From the NCBI RefSeq assembly GCF_003259335.1, contig NZ_QLLL01000005.1, positions 496,001 to 560,000 on the forward strand: a DNA stretch of 64,000 bases. Reading direction: 5' to 3'. This document shows positions 26,404-33,928 of the stretch, one piece after another (the first letter of the stretch is position 1; each line of letters opens with the position of its first letter). This DNA is from Chitinophaga skermanii. Its GTDB lineage: Bacteria; Bacteroidota; Bacteroidia; Chitinophagales; Chitinophagaceae. The notes beneath the pieces were generated by a model, which was not told the origin of the DNA, did no database searches, and was given only the letters and a program-made list of their open reading frames with translations. A program made the translations under genes and the position numbers.

Positions 26404-27849
26404 TTGACTGAATACAGCACTATAGCGTTTTACCAAGAAGCGTTATATGCCGGTAAGGTATCCTGTGAAATTACCGTACAGCACTATTTGCAAAGAATAG
26501 AGCAGTTCCGGCATCTAAATGCATTTATTGAAGTATATGCCAACGAAGCTTTAGAGCGTGCGCGCGAATTGGATCGTAAGATCCAGGCGGGCGAGCAATT
26601 AGGAGCTTTGGGAGGTGTTGTTATTGGTATCAAAGATGTCCTCTGTTATAAAGATCACAAAGTAAGCGCAGCTTCTCACATTCTTGAAGGTTTCACCTCT
26701 CTTTATTCTGCAACAGCAATCGAACGGTTATTGGCTGCAGACGCCATTATCATAGGCAATCTCAATTGCGACGAGTTTGCCATGGGCTCTACTAACGAAA
26801 ATTCAACTTACGGAAAAGTATTAAACGCCTTAGACACTACCCGCGTACCGGGAGGGTCTAGTGGCGGTTCTGCCGTTGCCGTACAAGCCGATTTATGCCA
26901 AGTTAGCCTCGGTAGTGATACCGGTGGTTCAGTAAGGCAGCCGGCTGATTTTTGTGGTATTGTGGGCCTAAAACCTACTTATGGGCGTATTTCTAGGCAT
27001 GGATTAATCGCGTACGCGTCATCTTTTGATCAAATAGGAATATTTGGCAAGAATGTTGCTGATGTAGGGGCAGTATTGCAAGTAATAGCAGGGCCCGACG
27101 AATACGATAGTACAGCCTCTCAAAAAGAAGTGCCCAATTATTTAACCAACCTTTCTCACAATAAACCGCGCAAATACGCGTATTTATATGATGCACTGCA
27201 TCATGACGGGTTGGATGCAGAAATGAAAGCAGGTTTTGAATCTCTCTTTGAAAAATTAAGCGACGAAGGTAATACCGTAACAGGTGTTCCTTTTGAGTAT
27301 TTGGATTATATAGTACCCGCCTATTATGTATTAACTACGGCGGAGGCTTCCTCTAACTTATCGCGTTATGATGGTGTTAAATTTGGCCATCGCACAGCCT
27401 TAGAAAATTTGGAATTGAACGATTTTTATAAGAAAAGTCGCTCTGAAGGATTTGGCAAGGAAGTGAAAAAACGTATTTTGTTAGGGACCTTCGTGTTGAG
27501 TGCCGGATATTACGATGCGTATTATTCTAAGGCTCAGCAAGTTAGAAGACTGGTAGTGGAGAAGCTGCAAGCAATATTATCGGAATATGACGCGATATTG
27601 TTGCCAACAGTTCCTACGACAGCTTTTAAGATCGGGGAAAAAATGGACGACCCAATCGCGATGTATTTGGCTGACATCTATACCGTGTTGGCGAACTTGA
27701 CCGGGGTTCCGGCAATTTCCGTACCTTTGCACCGGCATTCGAATGGGATGCCATATGGTGTTCAAATAATAACTAAAAAGTTTGATGAGGAACAATTGCT
27801 TCAAATAGCAAATAACGTGTTGCAAATGCAACCGGTAAGTATAGGTTAA
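26404..27849 (+). CDS. gatA: Asp/Glu-tRNA amidotransferase subunit A
   Basis: A 481-residue amidase-signature enzyme. Catalytic triad K77 (GIKDVL), S152 and S176 (in GSSGGS and DTGGSVRQP) matches GatA numbering in other bacteria, with an offset of two. It releases ammonia from glutamine for GatB, which amidates mischarged Glu-tRNA(Gln) or Asp-tRNA(Asn). The start is taken as TTG 26404, because no ATG lies near the N-terminus and the protein from there has the usual length. The transglycosylase gene begins 6 bases after its stop. Confidence 0.94.
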   Translation: MTEYSTIAFYQEALYAGKVSCEITVQHYLQRIEQFRHLNAFIEVYANEALERARELDRKIQAGEQLGALGGVVIGIKDVLCYKDHKVSAASHILEGFTSLYSATAIERLLAADAIIIGNLNCDEFAMGSTNENSTYGKVLNALDTTRVPGGSSGGSAVAVQADLCQVSLGSDTGGSVRQPADFCGIVGLKPTYGRISRHGLIAYASSFDQIGIFGKNVADVGAVLQVIAGPDEYDSTASQKEVPNYLTNLSHNKPRKYAYLYDALHHDGLDAEMKAGFESLFEKLSDEGNTVTGVPFEYLDYIVPAYYVLTTAEASSNLSRYDGVKFGHRTALENLELNDFYKKSRSEGFGKEVKKRILLGTFVLSAGYYDAYYSKAQQVRRLVVEKLQAILSEYDAILLPTVPTTAFKIGEKMDDPIAMYLADIYTVLANLTGVPAISVPLHRHSNGMPYGVQIITKKFDEEQLLQIANNVLQMQPVSIG

Positions 27850-27855
27850 AACAAA

Positions 27856-29148
27856 ATGTGTATGACGAAATTCTTTTTAACGCTCTTAGTGCCGGCTATG
27901 ATGGGTATGGAACGTGCGTCCGCTGCGGGCAGCATGGAGCTTCGTAAAGAGATGGAGGCTATTCACCAAGTAGCACCCGCCGATACAGCAATTTTGCTGA
28001 AAAAAGCTCAATTACCGAAAGACACTGCAGTGCGCACTAATCCTACAGCCTTGGCTGTAAGAAAAGGAGCACAAGCTATGCCAGCTTCTGTAGCGCCTTC
28101 ACAAAAGGTATACGAACAATTGAATAATCATTATGTAAATGGCTACATTAACGACTTCGCAACTCGTTATAGCGGTCACTTACAACAAATGATTTCTAAA
28201 GGTGAACCATATTTCGTGATGGTTGAAAAAGTGTTCAAAGAACATGGTATCCCGGAAGAAATGAAATATTTAGCCGTGATCGAATCCGGCTTCAACACGA
28301 ACGCTATTTCCCGTGTAGGTGCAGTAGGTGCTTGGCAGTTTATGTCGGGTACAGCTCGCATCTTCGGTTTGAACGTTGGTAAAAAAGTAGATGAAAGAAG
28401 AGATTTCTATAAGTCTACTATCGCAGCTGCTAAATACCTCAACGAATTGCATGATCAATTCGACGATTGGTTGTTAGTAGTAGCGGCTTACAACTGCGGC
28501 GCCGGCGGCGTGCAACGTGCACAACGTATGAGCGGTCGTAGCGATTTCTGGGGCATTCAATACTTTTTGCCACAAGAATCTAAAAACCACGTATATAAAT
28601 TTATTGCTACCGGTTATATCTTAGATCGTTTCAACTCATTCTTCGGTGTGGATGGTGACTACAAAACAGCGAAAGCTGCTGCAGTACCAAACAACGCAGC
28701 TCCGGCTGTAGCGAAAGCAGATTTAACAGACGAGGAATTATATAACACTGTAGTATTTAGCGTATCTGGTAAGTACCGCCTAGAAGCCATTGCTAAGAAA
28801 TTATCAATGGACATCGAAGAGCTCGATCGCATGAACCCAGGCTTTGATAAAGTTATGGCCAGCGTAGACAATGCTTACGATTTACGTATCCCGAAAGATA
28901 AAATGAAAGCTTTCCAATCTGAGAAAGAAGAAATCTTGAAGGAATCACTCCAAATCACATTAGACGACAAAGCAACTACCGCAGATAAATCTAAATTCCC
29001 ACCACCGGTAAAACGTTCAGAAGCAACGGCCGCGAAAGCACCAGCGAAGAAATATACCGGCACAAAGGCGAAATCTTCCAAGGCTCCTGTTAAAAAGAAG
29101 TCTACAGCGAAGAAACCCGCGGTGAAGAATACAGCTGCGAAAGGTTAA
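27856..29148 (+). CDS. MltD-like lytic transglycosylase with LysM
   Basis: A 430-residue secreted enzyme. Signal peptide (1-24), then a lysozyme-like SLT domain (about 105-265) with catalytic E143 in VIESGFN, the GAVGAWQFM and AAYNCGAGGV motifs of the MltD family, one LysM domain (about 292-356) for peptidoglycan binding, and a C-terminal tail of about 40 residues made almost only of Lys, Ala, Ser, Thr and Pro. It cleaves peptidoglycan to 1,6-anhydro products. It follows gatA by 6 bases, so the two are co-transcribed. ATG 27862 is an alternative start. Confidence 0.92.
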   Translation: MCMTKFFLTLLVPAMMGMERASAAGSMELRKEMEAIHQVAPADTAILLKKAQLPKDTAVRTNPTALAVRKGAQAMPASVAPSQKVYEQLNNHYVNGYINDFATRYSGHLQQMISKGEPYFVMVEKVFKEHGIPEEMKYLAVIESGFNTNAISRVGAVGAWQFMSGTARIFGLNVGKKVDERRDFYKSTIAAAKYLNELHDQFDDWLLVVAAYNCGAGGVQRAQRMSGRSDFWGIQYFLPQESKNHVYKFIATGYILDRFNSFFGVDGDYKTAKAAAVPNNAAPAVAKADLTDEELYNTVVFSVSGKYRLEAIAKKLSMDIEELDRMNPGFDKVMASVDNAYDLRIPKDKMKAFQSEKEEILKESLQITLDDKATTADKSKFPPPVKRSEATAAKAPAKKYTGTKAKSSKAPVKKKSTAKKPAVKNTAAKG

Positions 29149-29172
29149 TTGCTTTCATAAAGTTTTTTTAAG

Positions 29173-29204
29173 ACACCCTGGTCGTTTTGGCCAGGGTGTT
29201 TTTG
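29173..29204 (+). terminator. Rho-independent terminator after the transglycosylase
   Basis: ACACCCTGG and CCAGGGTGT with a 9-base loop, followed by T5-G-T5. Confidence 0.9.
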
Positions 29205-29240
29205 TTTTTATGATTAGCAGCGGCCTATTTTAGTTAGGTT

Positions 29241-29385
29241 ATATCCCATCGTTGTTACTTTCTTTGCTCGCCAAAGAAAGTAACCAAAGAAAGGCGAAAA
29301 ACGCGCCGAAACGGCGGGCGCGTTTTATCGGAGCCATGATTAGGCGGTTGGGGTACTGTGGTGCCGGGCGGTGGTATTTCGGATG
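29241..29385. repeat. Dispersed structured repeat, copy 2
   Basis: Second copy of the element at 13927-14075, same orientation. First stem 29254-29266 with 29272-29284 (identical to copy 1, loop CTCGC); second stem 29298-29307 with 29317-29326. In the second stem both partners of one base pair differ from copy 1, so pairing is kept. Flanks ATCGGAGC and GGGGTACTGTG are shared. Confidence 0.85.
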
Positions 29386-29426
29386 TGTGTTTTGTTGGCT
29401 TGGAGGGTATGGGGATAATGTATAAA

Positions 29427-29460
29427 AACAAAAAGGCCGTTTCTGTTGAGACGGCTTTTT
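29427..29460 (-). terminator. Terminator of the ADP-ribosylglycohydrolase operon
   Basis: On the minus strand, immediately after the stop at 29465: GCCGTCTC and its partner around a short loop, then a T tract. The A-rich opposite side would let it work on the plus strand too. Confidence 0.75.
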
Positions 29461-29464
29461 TGTT

Positions 29465-30406
29465 TTATGCATATCGTTTGTGGAGGAGCCAGGCTAGGTT
29501 TTCGATGTCGGATTTGCGGGCTAGGGCGTTGAGCCAGTCGAGGGGGATGGTATCGTGGCCGTAGAGGAGGGCGGCTAGGCCGCCGGTGATGGCGGCGTTG
29601 GTGTCGGTGTCGTTGCCGAGGTTGATGGCTTGTAGGATGGCATCTTTATAGGAGGTGGTGGTGAGAAGGCTCCAAATGGCTACTTCGGTGGCGTATACTA
29701 CGTAGCCGTGGCCGAGCATGGATTCGGTGCTGGCTTGGGTGATGTCTTCTTTTAAAATGCGTTTATAGGTGTCGATTTCTGAGGGCAGGATGCCTAGGGT
29801 GGCTAGGAATGGGGGAATTACTTGTTGCAGGTCGGTGTAGATTGCGAATTTGTCTTCGCCAAATAAAAGGCGGCGGGCAAATTCCAAGTAGTAGAAGCAG
29901 CCGATTACTGCGCGGATATGTCCATGGGTGATGGAAGATATGTCGCGGGTAATGGTGAAGCGTTCTTCGATGGGGAGGTTTTTGATGTAGAGAACGAGGG
30001 GTAAGATGCGCATGAGCGAGCCGTTACCGTTTTCGCGTTCGTCTAGGCCACCGGCAAGCGTGGCTGGGGTACCACGGGAAATGCGTTGTATGGCTTCGCG
30101 GGTGGTAATGCCCACGTCGAATACTTCGCCGTTGGCTGTCCAGTATGAGCGGTACAGCCAGCGGGTGAAATATTTGCCTACTAATTCAGGATCCAATGTT
30201 TGTTCTGTGAGCGCTTCGGCGAGGCAAAGGGTGAGCGACGTATCGTCCGACCAGGTACCTGGCGGTAAGTTATATGTGCCGTATCCTTTCAAGCCTGTTA
30301 AAGGGTTGGCTTGCATCTTTGAGCGGTCTAGGAACTCTACGGGTACACCGATGGCATCACCAACGGCTACGCCTAATAGGATATCTTTAGCTGGATTAGT
30401 TGGCAT
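29465..30406 (-). CDS. ADP-ribosylglycohydrolase family protein
   Basis: A 313-residue member of the ARH/DraG family, which removes ADP-ribose from proteins or cleaves related O- and N-glycosidic ADP-ribose bonds. The two-magnesium site motifs are visible: GTWSDDTSL near residues 50-58, NGNGSLMRILPL near 127-138, and LGNDTDTNAAITGGLAALLYG in the C-terminal third. The start GVAVGDAIGVPVEF is typical. It follows the antiporter gene by 11 bases on the same strand, so the two are probably one transcript. The substrate is unknown; no ADP-ribosyltransferase is nearby. Confidence 0.92.
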   Translation of the reverse strand: MPTNPAKDILLGVAVGDAIGVPVEFLDRSKMQANPLTGLKGYGTYNLPPGTWSDDTSLTLCLAEALTEQTLDPELVGKYFTRWLYRSYWTANGEVFDVGITTREAIQRISRGTPATLAGGLDERENGNGSLMRILPLVLYIKNLPIEERFTITRDISSITHGHIRAVIGCFYYLEFARRLLFGEDKFAIYTDLQQVIPPFLATLGILPSEIDTYKRILKEDITQASTESMLGHGYVVYATEVAIWSLLTTTSYKDAILQAINLGNDTDTNAAITGGLAALLYGHDTIPLDWLNALARKSDIENLAWLLHKRYA

Positions 30407-30417
30407 ATGTGCATAAT

Positions 30418-31857
30418 TTAGGATAGTACTACGGTGGATTTCTTTCGTGTTACGTAGTTGACGATGTCGAGGGCTGGGCCGGTCATGAACGTGGTGGCGA
30501 GGGCCATCAATACCAACATGGCGAACATTTGTGCACTGAGGATACCGAGATCGTAGCCGATGTTCAGTACAATAAGTTCCATTAAACCACGGGTATTCAT
30601 TAAGGCACCGATGGAAATAGCGTCGGTCCAGTTTTGGCCCATTGCTTTGGCGGTGAGGGTGCTACCGGCGAATTTGCCGCCCACGGCTACTAACATAATC
30701 ATACCAAATACGGCCCATAAATGGCCTTCATTTAATAAACCGATTTGGGTACGTAAACCTGTGAAGGCAAAGAATATAGGCAATAACATGAGCACGCTCA
30801 CATCTTCTAATTTATCGGTGAGGATTGACTTGAAGTTGCCTGTTTGTGGCATAATTACACCTGCTAAGAAGGCACCAAACAATGCGTGGATGCCAATTAC
30901 TTCGGCTACATAAGCAGAGCCGAGTAATACGAAGAAGGCTAGCGCAATGGTTTTTTTCGCGTCTTTCGCATGAGCGTATTTCCGTAAGCGTTTGCCAACC
31001 CAAGGTTGTACAACGTACAGCATGGCGGCAACAAATACAGCCGCTAAAATGATAGTTAGTAAAGCACTTACAATGCTGGCAGCTTTGGCGATCGCTACTA
31101 CTACAGCTAAAATACACCAAGCGGTAACATCGTCGGCAGCGGCGCAGGTGATAGCGAGTGTACCTAAAGGCGTGCCTGTTAACTTCCTTTCTTGTACTAT
31201 ACGAGCTAATACGGGGAAGGCGGTAACACTCATAGCAATACCCATGAATAATGAGAAAGCCAAGAAGCTAATACCAACGGGGGCAAAATCTTCATAGATG
31301 AAATAAGCCAGGCTTACACCTAGGAAGAAGGGGATAATAATGCTGGCATGGCTGATAACCACGGCATCGTGCGCTTTATTTTTGATTTTCGCTATATCGA
31401 GTTCCATCCCTACGATGAACATAAAGAAGGCGAGGCCGATTTGTGAAAGGAATTGTAAGCTACTGAGCGTATTAGTGGGAAAGATGGATTTCATTACATC
31501 GGGCGCTATTAAGCCTAATAAAGAGGGGCCTAATACGATACCGGCGATAATTTCACCTACTACGGCAGGTTGACCAATTTTTCTAGCTGCCCAGCCAAAA
31601 GCGCGGGCTACGCTTAGTACCACTATAATTTGTAATAACAAGATGCTAATGGGCAACTGTGCATGGTGTAAAAGGCCAGATAGAAAGCCTTCTTGTTCTG
31701 CAGGAGCAGCTTTTGCTACTTGTTCGGGTGTGATGATTTTTTCGGCCGGTAGGCTATGGCGTAGCTGGCTCAACATCTCTCCTTTATAGATAATGAACCA
31801 AATTAAAGCAGAAAAAATGCAAATAATCAATGGGTAAATCCAATAATTTTTCTTCAT
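30418..31857 (-). CDS. CPA2-type cation/proton antiporter
   Basis: A 479-residue Kef/NhaA-fold antiporter with about 13 membrane helices. It has GQPAVVGEIIAGIVLGPSLLG, the unwound-helix region TAFPVLARI, and the CAAADDVTAW ion-binding aspartate pair. An N-terminal periplasmic stretch (about 25-60) precedes the core. No C-terminal TrkA-N domain is present. It would exchange Na+ or K+ for protons. The frame extends upstream to 32232, but that part overlaps the S4 gene on the other strand and has no family sense; ATG 31857 gives a start MKKNYWIYPLI with a membrane helix. Confidence 0.9.
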   Translation of the reverse strand: MKKNYWIYPLIICIFSALIWFIIYKGEMLSQLRHSLPAEKIITPEQVAKAAPAEQEGFLSGLLHHAQLPISILLLQIIVVLSVARAFGWAARKIGQPAVVGEIIAGIVLGPSLLGLIAPDVMKSIFPTNTLSSLQFLSQIGLAFFMFIVGMELDIAKIKNKAHDAVVISHASIIIPFFLGVSLAYFIYEDFAPVGISFLAFSLFMGIAMSVTAFPVLARIVQERKLTGTPLGTLAITCAAADDVTAWCILAVVVAIAKAASIVSALLTIILAAVFVAAMLYVVQPWVGKRLRKYAHAKDAKKTIALAFFVLLGSAYVAEVIGIHALFGAFLAGVIMPQTGNFKSILTDKLEDVSVLMLLPIFFAFTGLRTQIGLLNEGHLWAVFGMIMLVAVGGKFAGSTLTAKAMGQNWTDAISIGALMNTRGLMELIVLNIGYDLGILSAQMFAMLVLMALATTFMTGPALDIVNYVTRKKSTVVLS

Positions 31858-31993
31858 ACAACTTACTAGGATAAAGGATTTTAGTGATTTGTGTAAGATA
31901 CAACCATTCCCTGGAAAATGCATGTAAAATGAATGTAAACACGCAGTGGTATTGCGCCCGGCGTGTTTATTTTTTGAATATTTTTGTAAGGAT

Positions 31994-32392
31994 ATGAGTA
32001 ACGAGAAATTAAGAGTAGATAAATATTTATGGGCGATCCGGGTTTTTAAAACCCGCTCCCAAGCCGCTACTGCCTGTGATGGCGGTAAGGTGAAATTAAA
32101 CGGTGCCCCGGTAAAGGCGGCGAAGTCGGTTACAGTGGGGGATAAGTACGAGATTAAGACAGATGCCCGTAAATGGGTGATCGAGGTGGTAGAATTGCTG
32201 CCGAACCGGGTACAATATTCCGAGGCAATCAAGTATTACGTGGATATTACACCGGAAGAAGATAAATTGTTGCAAAGGGCTGCAAGCGTGTTCCATACAG
32301 GGAAACGGCAGAGTAAAATTGGTCGTCCGACCAAGAAAGAAAGGCGTGATTTGGATGGTTTTATGCAGGAAGATGGAGAAGAGGAACTTTAA
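31994..32392 (+). CDS. RNA-binding S4 domain protein, Hsp15-like
   Basis: A 132-residue protein with an N-terminal S4 domain (LRVDKYLWAIRVFKTRSQAATACDGGKVKLNG), followed by a small beta part and a basic tail (GRPTKKERRDLDGF). This is the layout of Hsp15 (HslR), which binds free 50S subunits carrying nascent peptidyl-tRNA after heat shock. The start at 31994 follows GTAAGG and gives the canonical N-terminus. A TATTTTTG element lies directly upstream (31979-31986). Divergent from the antiporter gene. Confidence 0.9.
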   Translation: MSNEKLRVDKYLWAIRVFKTRSQAATACDGGKVKLNGAPVKAAKSVTVGDKYEIKTDARKWVIEVVELLPNRVQYSEAIKYYVDITPEEDKLLQRAASVFHTGKRQSKIGRPTKKERRDLDGFMQEDGEEEL

Positions 32393-32418
32393 TACTACCA
32401 TCTTAACTACAATTCTGT

Positions 32419-32426
32419 TAATTTTG
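32419..32426 (+). promoter_or_regulatory. Candidate -7 element for lysA
   Basis: TAATTTTG matches TAnnTTTG, 20 bases before the start codon. No -33 TTG at the usual spacing. Confidence 0.4.
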
Positions 32427-32446
32427 CATTCTCAATTTTAAATTAC

Positions 32447-33673
32447 ATGCCTAAGCAAAGTGATGTATTATCAGCCGACTTTCTTGTTAAAGTAGCACAG
32501 GAATTTGGAACACCGGTATATGTATACCATGCGGAAAAGATTAAAACCCAGTACGAGAAGCTGCAAAATGCTTTTAGTAAGGCCGACACACACTTTTTTT
32601 ATGCATGTAAGGCGCTCACCAACATCAACATCTTAAAGTACATTCGTTCTTTAGGTGCGGGGTTGGATACGGTTTCCATCCAGGAAGTGCAGCTCGGTTT
32701 GAAAGCTGGTTTCGAACCTAAGAAGATTATTTTTACACCTAACTGCGTGGATTTATCAGAAATCATCGCGGCAAAGGAACTAGGTGTGAATATCAATATC
32801 GACAATATCTCTATTTTAGAGCAGTTCGGTAACCAATTTGGTGATTCTTACCCTATTAACATTCGCATTAACCCGCATATTATGGCGGGTGGTAACTATA
32901 AGATTTCTACTGGTCATATCGATTCTAAATTCGGTATCTCCATCCACCAATTGCGCCATATCGAGCGTATTGTGAAATCTACGAAGTTGAAAGTATCTGG
33001 TTTGCATATGCACACCGGTTCTGAAATTAAAGACGTAGACGTGTTTTTGCGCGGTGTGGAAATCATGTTCGAATTAACCGAGCATTTCCCCGACTTGGAA
33101 TCGATCGATTTGGGTAGTGGCTTTAAAGTAGCTTACCAACCGGGTGATCCAGAAACGGATATCGAGCTGTTGGGCAAGAAATTAACAGAAACGTTTACCA
33201 ATTTCAACAAGAAATTGAAACGCCCATTGCAATTGTGGTTCGAGCCAGGCAAATACTTGGTAAGCCAGTGTGGTTACTTCATTGTAAAAGCGAACGTAAT
33301 CAAACAAACTACAGCCACTGTATTTGTGGGTGTGAACTCTGGTTTCAACCACTTAATTCGCCCGATGTTCTACGATGCATTCCATCTTATTAAAAATATC
33401 AGTAACGTAAAAGGTCCAGAACGTATTTACACGGTAGTGGGTAACATTTGCGAAACGGATACATTTGGTTGGGATCGTAAGATCAACGAGGTGAAAGAGG
33501 GTGATTTCCTCGTGTTTTACAACGCGGGCGCTTATGGCTTTGAAATGTCGTCGAACTTCAATAGCCGCTTAAAACCGGCGGAAGTATTGGTAAAAGACGG
33601 TAAAGCTACCTTGATCAGGAAACGTGATACAATTGATGATTTACTGAAAAACCAAATTGAGTTACCACTCTAA
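32447..33673 (+). CDS. lysA: Diaminopimelate decarboxylase
   Basis: A 408-residue fold-III PLP decarboxylase that converts meso-diaminopimelate to lysine. PLP lysine K55 in FYACKALTN, the glycine-rich IDLGSGF phosphate loop, the WFEPGKYLV substrate motif, and the active-site cysteine with acidic partner in GNICETDTF are all visible, followed by the NAGAYGFEMSSNFNSR closing motif. Length and start are typical. A terminator follows, so it is monocistronic. Confidence 0.95.
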   Translation: MPKQSDVLSADFLVKVAQEFGTPVYVYHAEKIKTQYEKLQNAFSKADTHFFYACKALTNINILKYIRSLGAGLDTVSIQEVQLGLKAGFEPKKIIFTPNCVDLSEIIAAKELGVNINIDNISILEQFGNQFGDSYPINIRINPHIMAGGNYKISTGHIDSKFGISIHQLRHIERIVKSTKLKVSGLHMHTGSEIKDVDVFLRGVEIMFELTEHFPDLESIDLGSGFKVAYQPGDPETDIELLGKKLTETFTNFNKKLKRPLQLWFEPGKYLVSQCGYFIVKANVIKQTTATVFVGVNSGFNHLIRPMFYDAFHLIKNISNVKGPERIYTVVGNICETDTFGWDRKINEVKEGDFLVFYNAGAYGFEMSSNFNSRLKPAEVLVKDGKATLIRKRDTIDDLLKNQIELPL

Positions 33674-33697
33674 TTAGGTTTATTAATAATATTACAC

Positions 33698-33738
33698 CAA
33701 AACCTTTGCAGTAGCGATATTGCAAAGGTTTTGTGCAT
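33698..33738 (+). terminator. Probable terminator after lysA
   Basis: CAAAACCTTTGCA (33698-33710) and TGCAAAGGTTTTG (33721-33733), 13 perfect pairs with a 10-base loop. The T tract after it is weak. Confidence 0.7.
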
Positions 33739-33808
33739 TTATATAACGGTGAATTGTAAAATTTTACTTGACATATCAAATACTTGCATTTTTGTCTTAA
33801 ATATCCAC

Positions 33809-33816
33809 TAACTTTG
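33809..33816 (+). promoter_or_regulatory. Candidate -7 element for the GAF gene
   Basis: TAACTTTG followed by GCC, exact match to TAnnTTTG, 112 bases before the start. TTG elements upstream lie at 14 and 22 bases, neither ideal. Confidence 0.45.
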
Positions 33817-33928
33817 CCATAACTATACGCCCCCTATCTCTTTTAATCCTGCAATTTGCTTACGCTGAAGTGACCTTTTCAACTTACGCCATTGAATAGG
33901 TGTTAGGTTATTTACTGATGATACAAAT

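Noticed and set aside
13927..29385. The two repeats as ends of a 15-kb mobile element
   Set aside because: The repeats are in the same orientation and the DNA between them is core housekeeping (rpoD, ffh, rpsP, trmD, gatA) with no integrase or transposase.
31858..32232. Upstream extension of the antiporter reading frame
   Set aside because: It overlaps the S4 gene on the opposite strand and adds 125 residues with no membrane or family sense.
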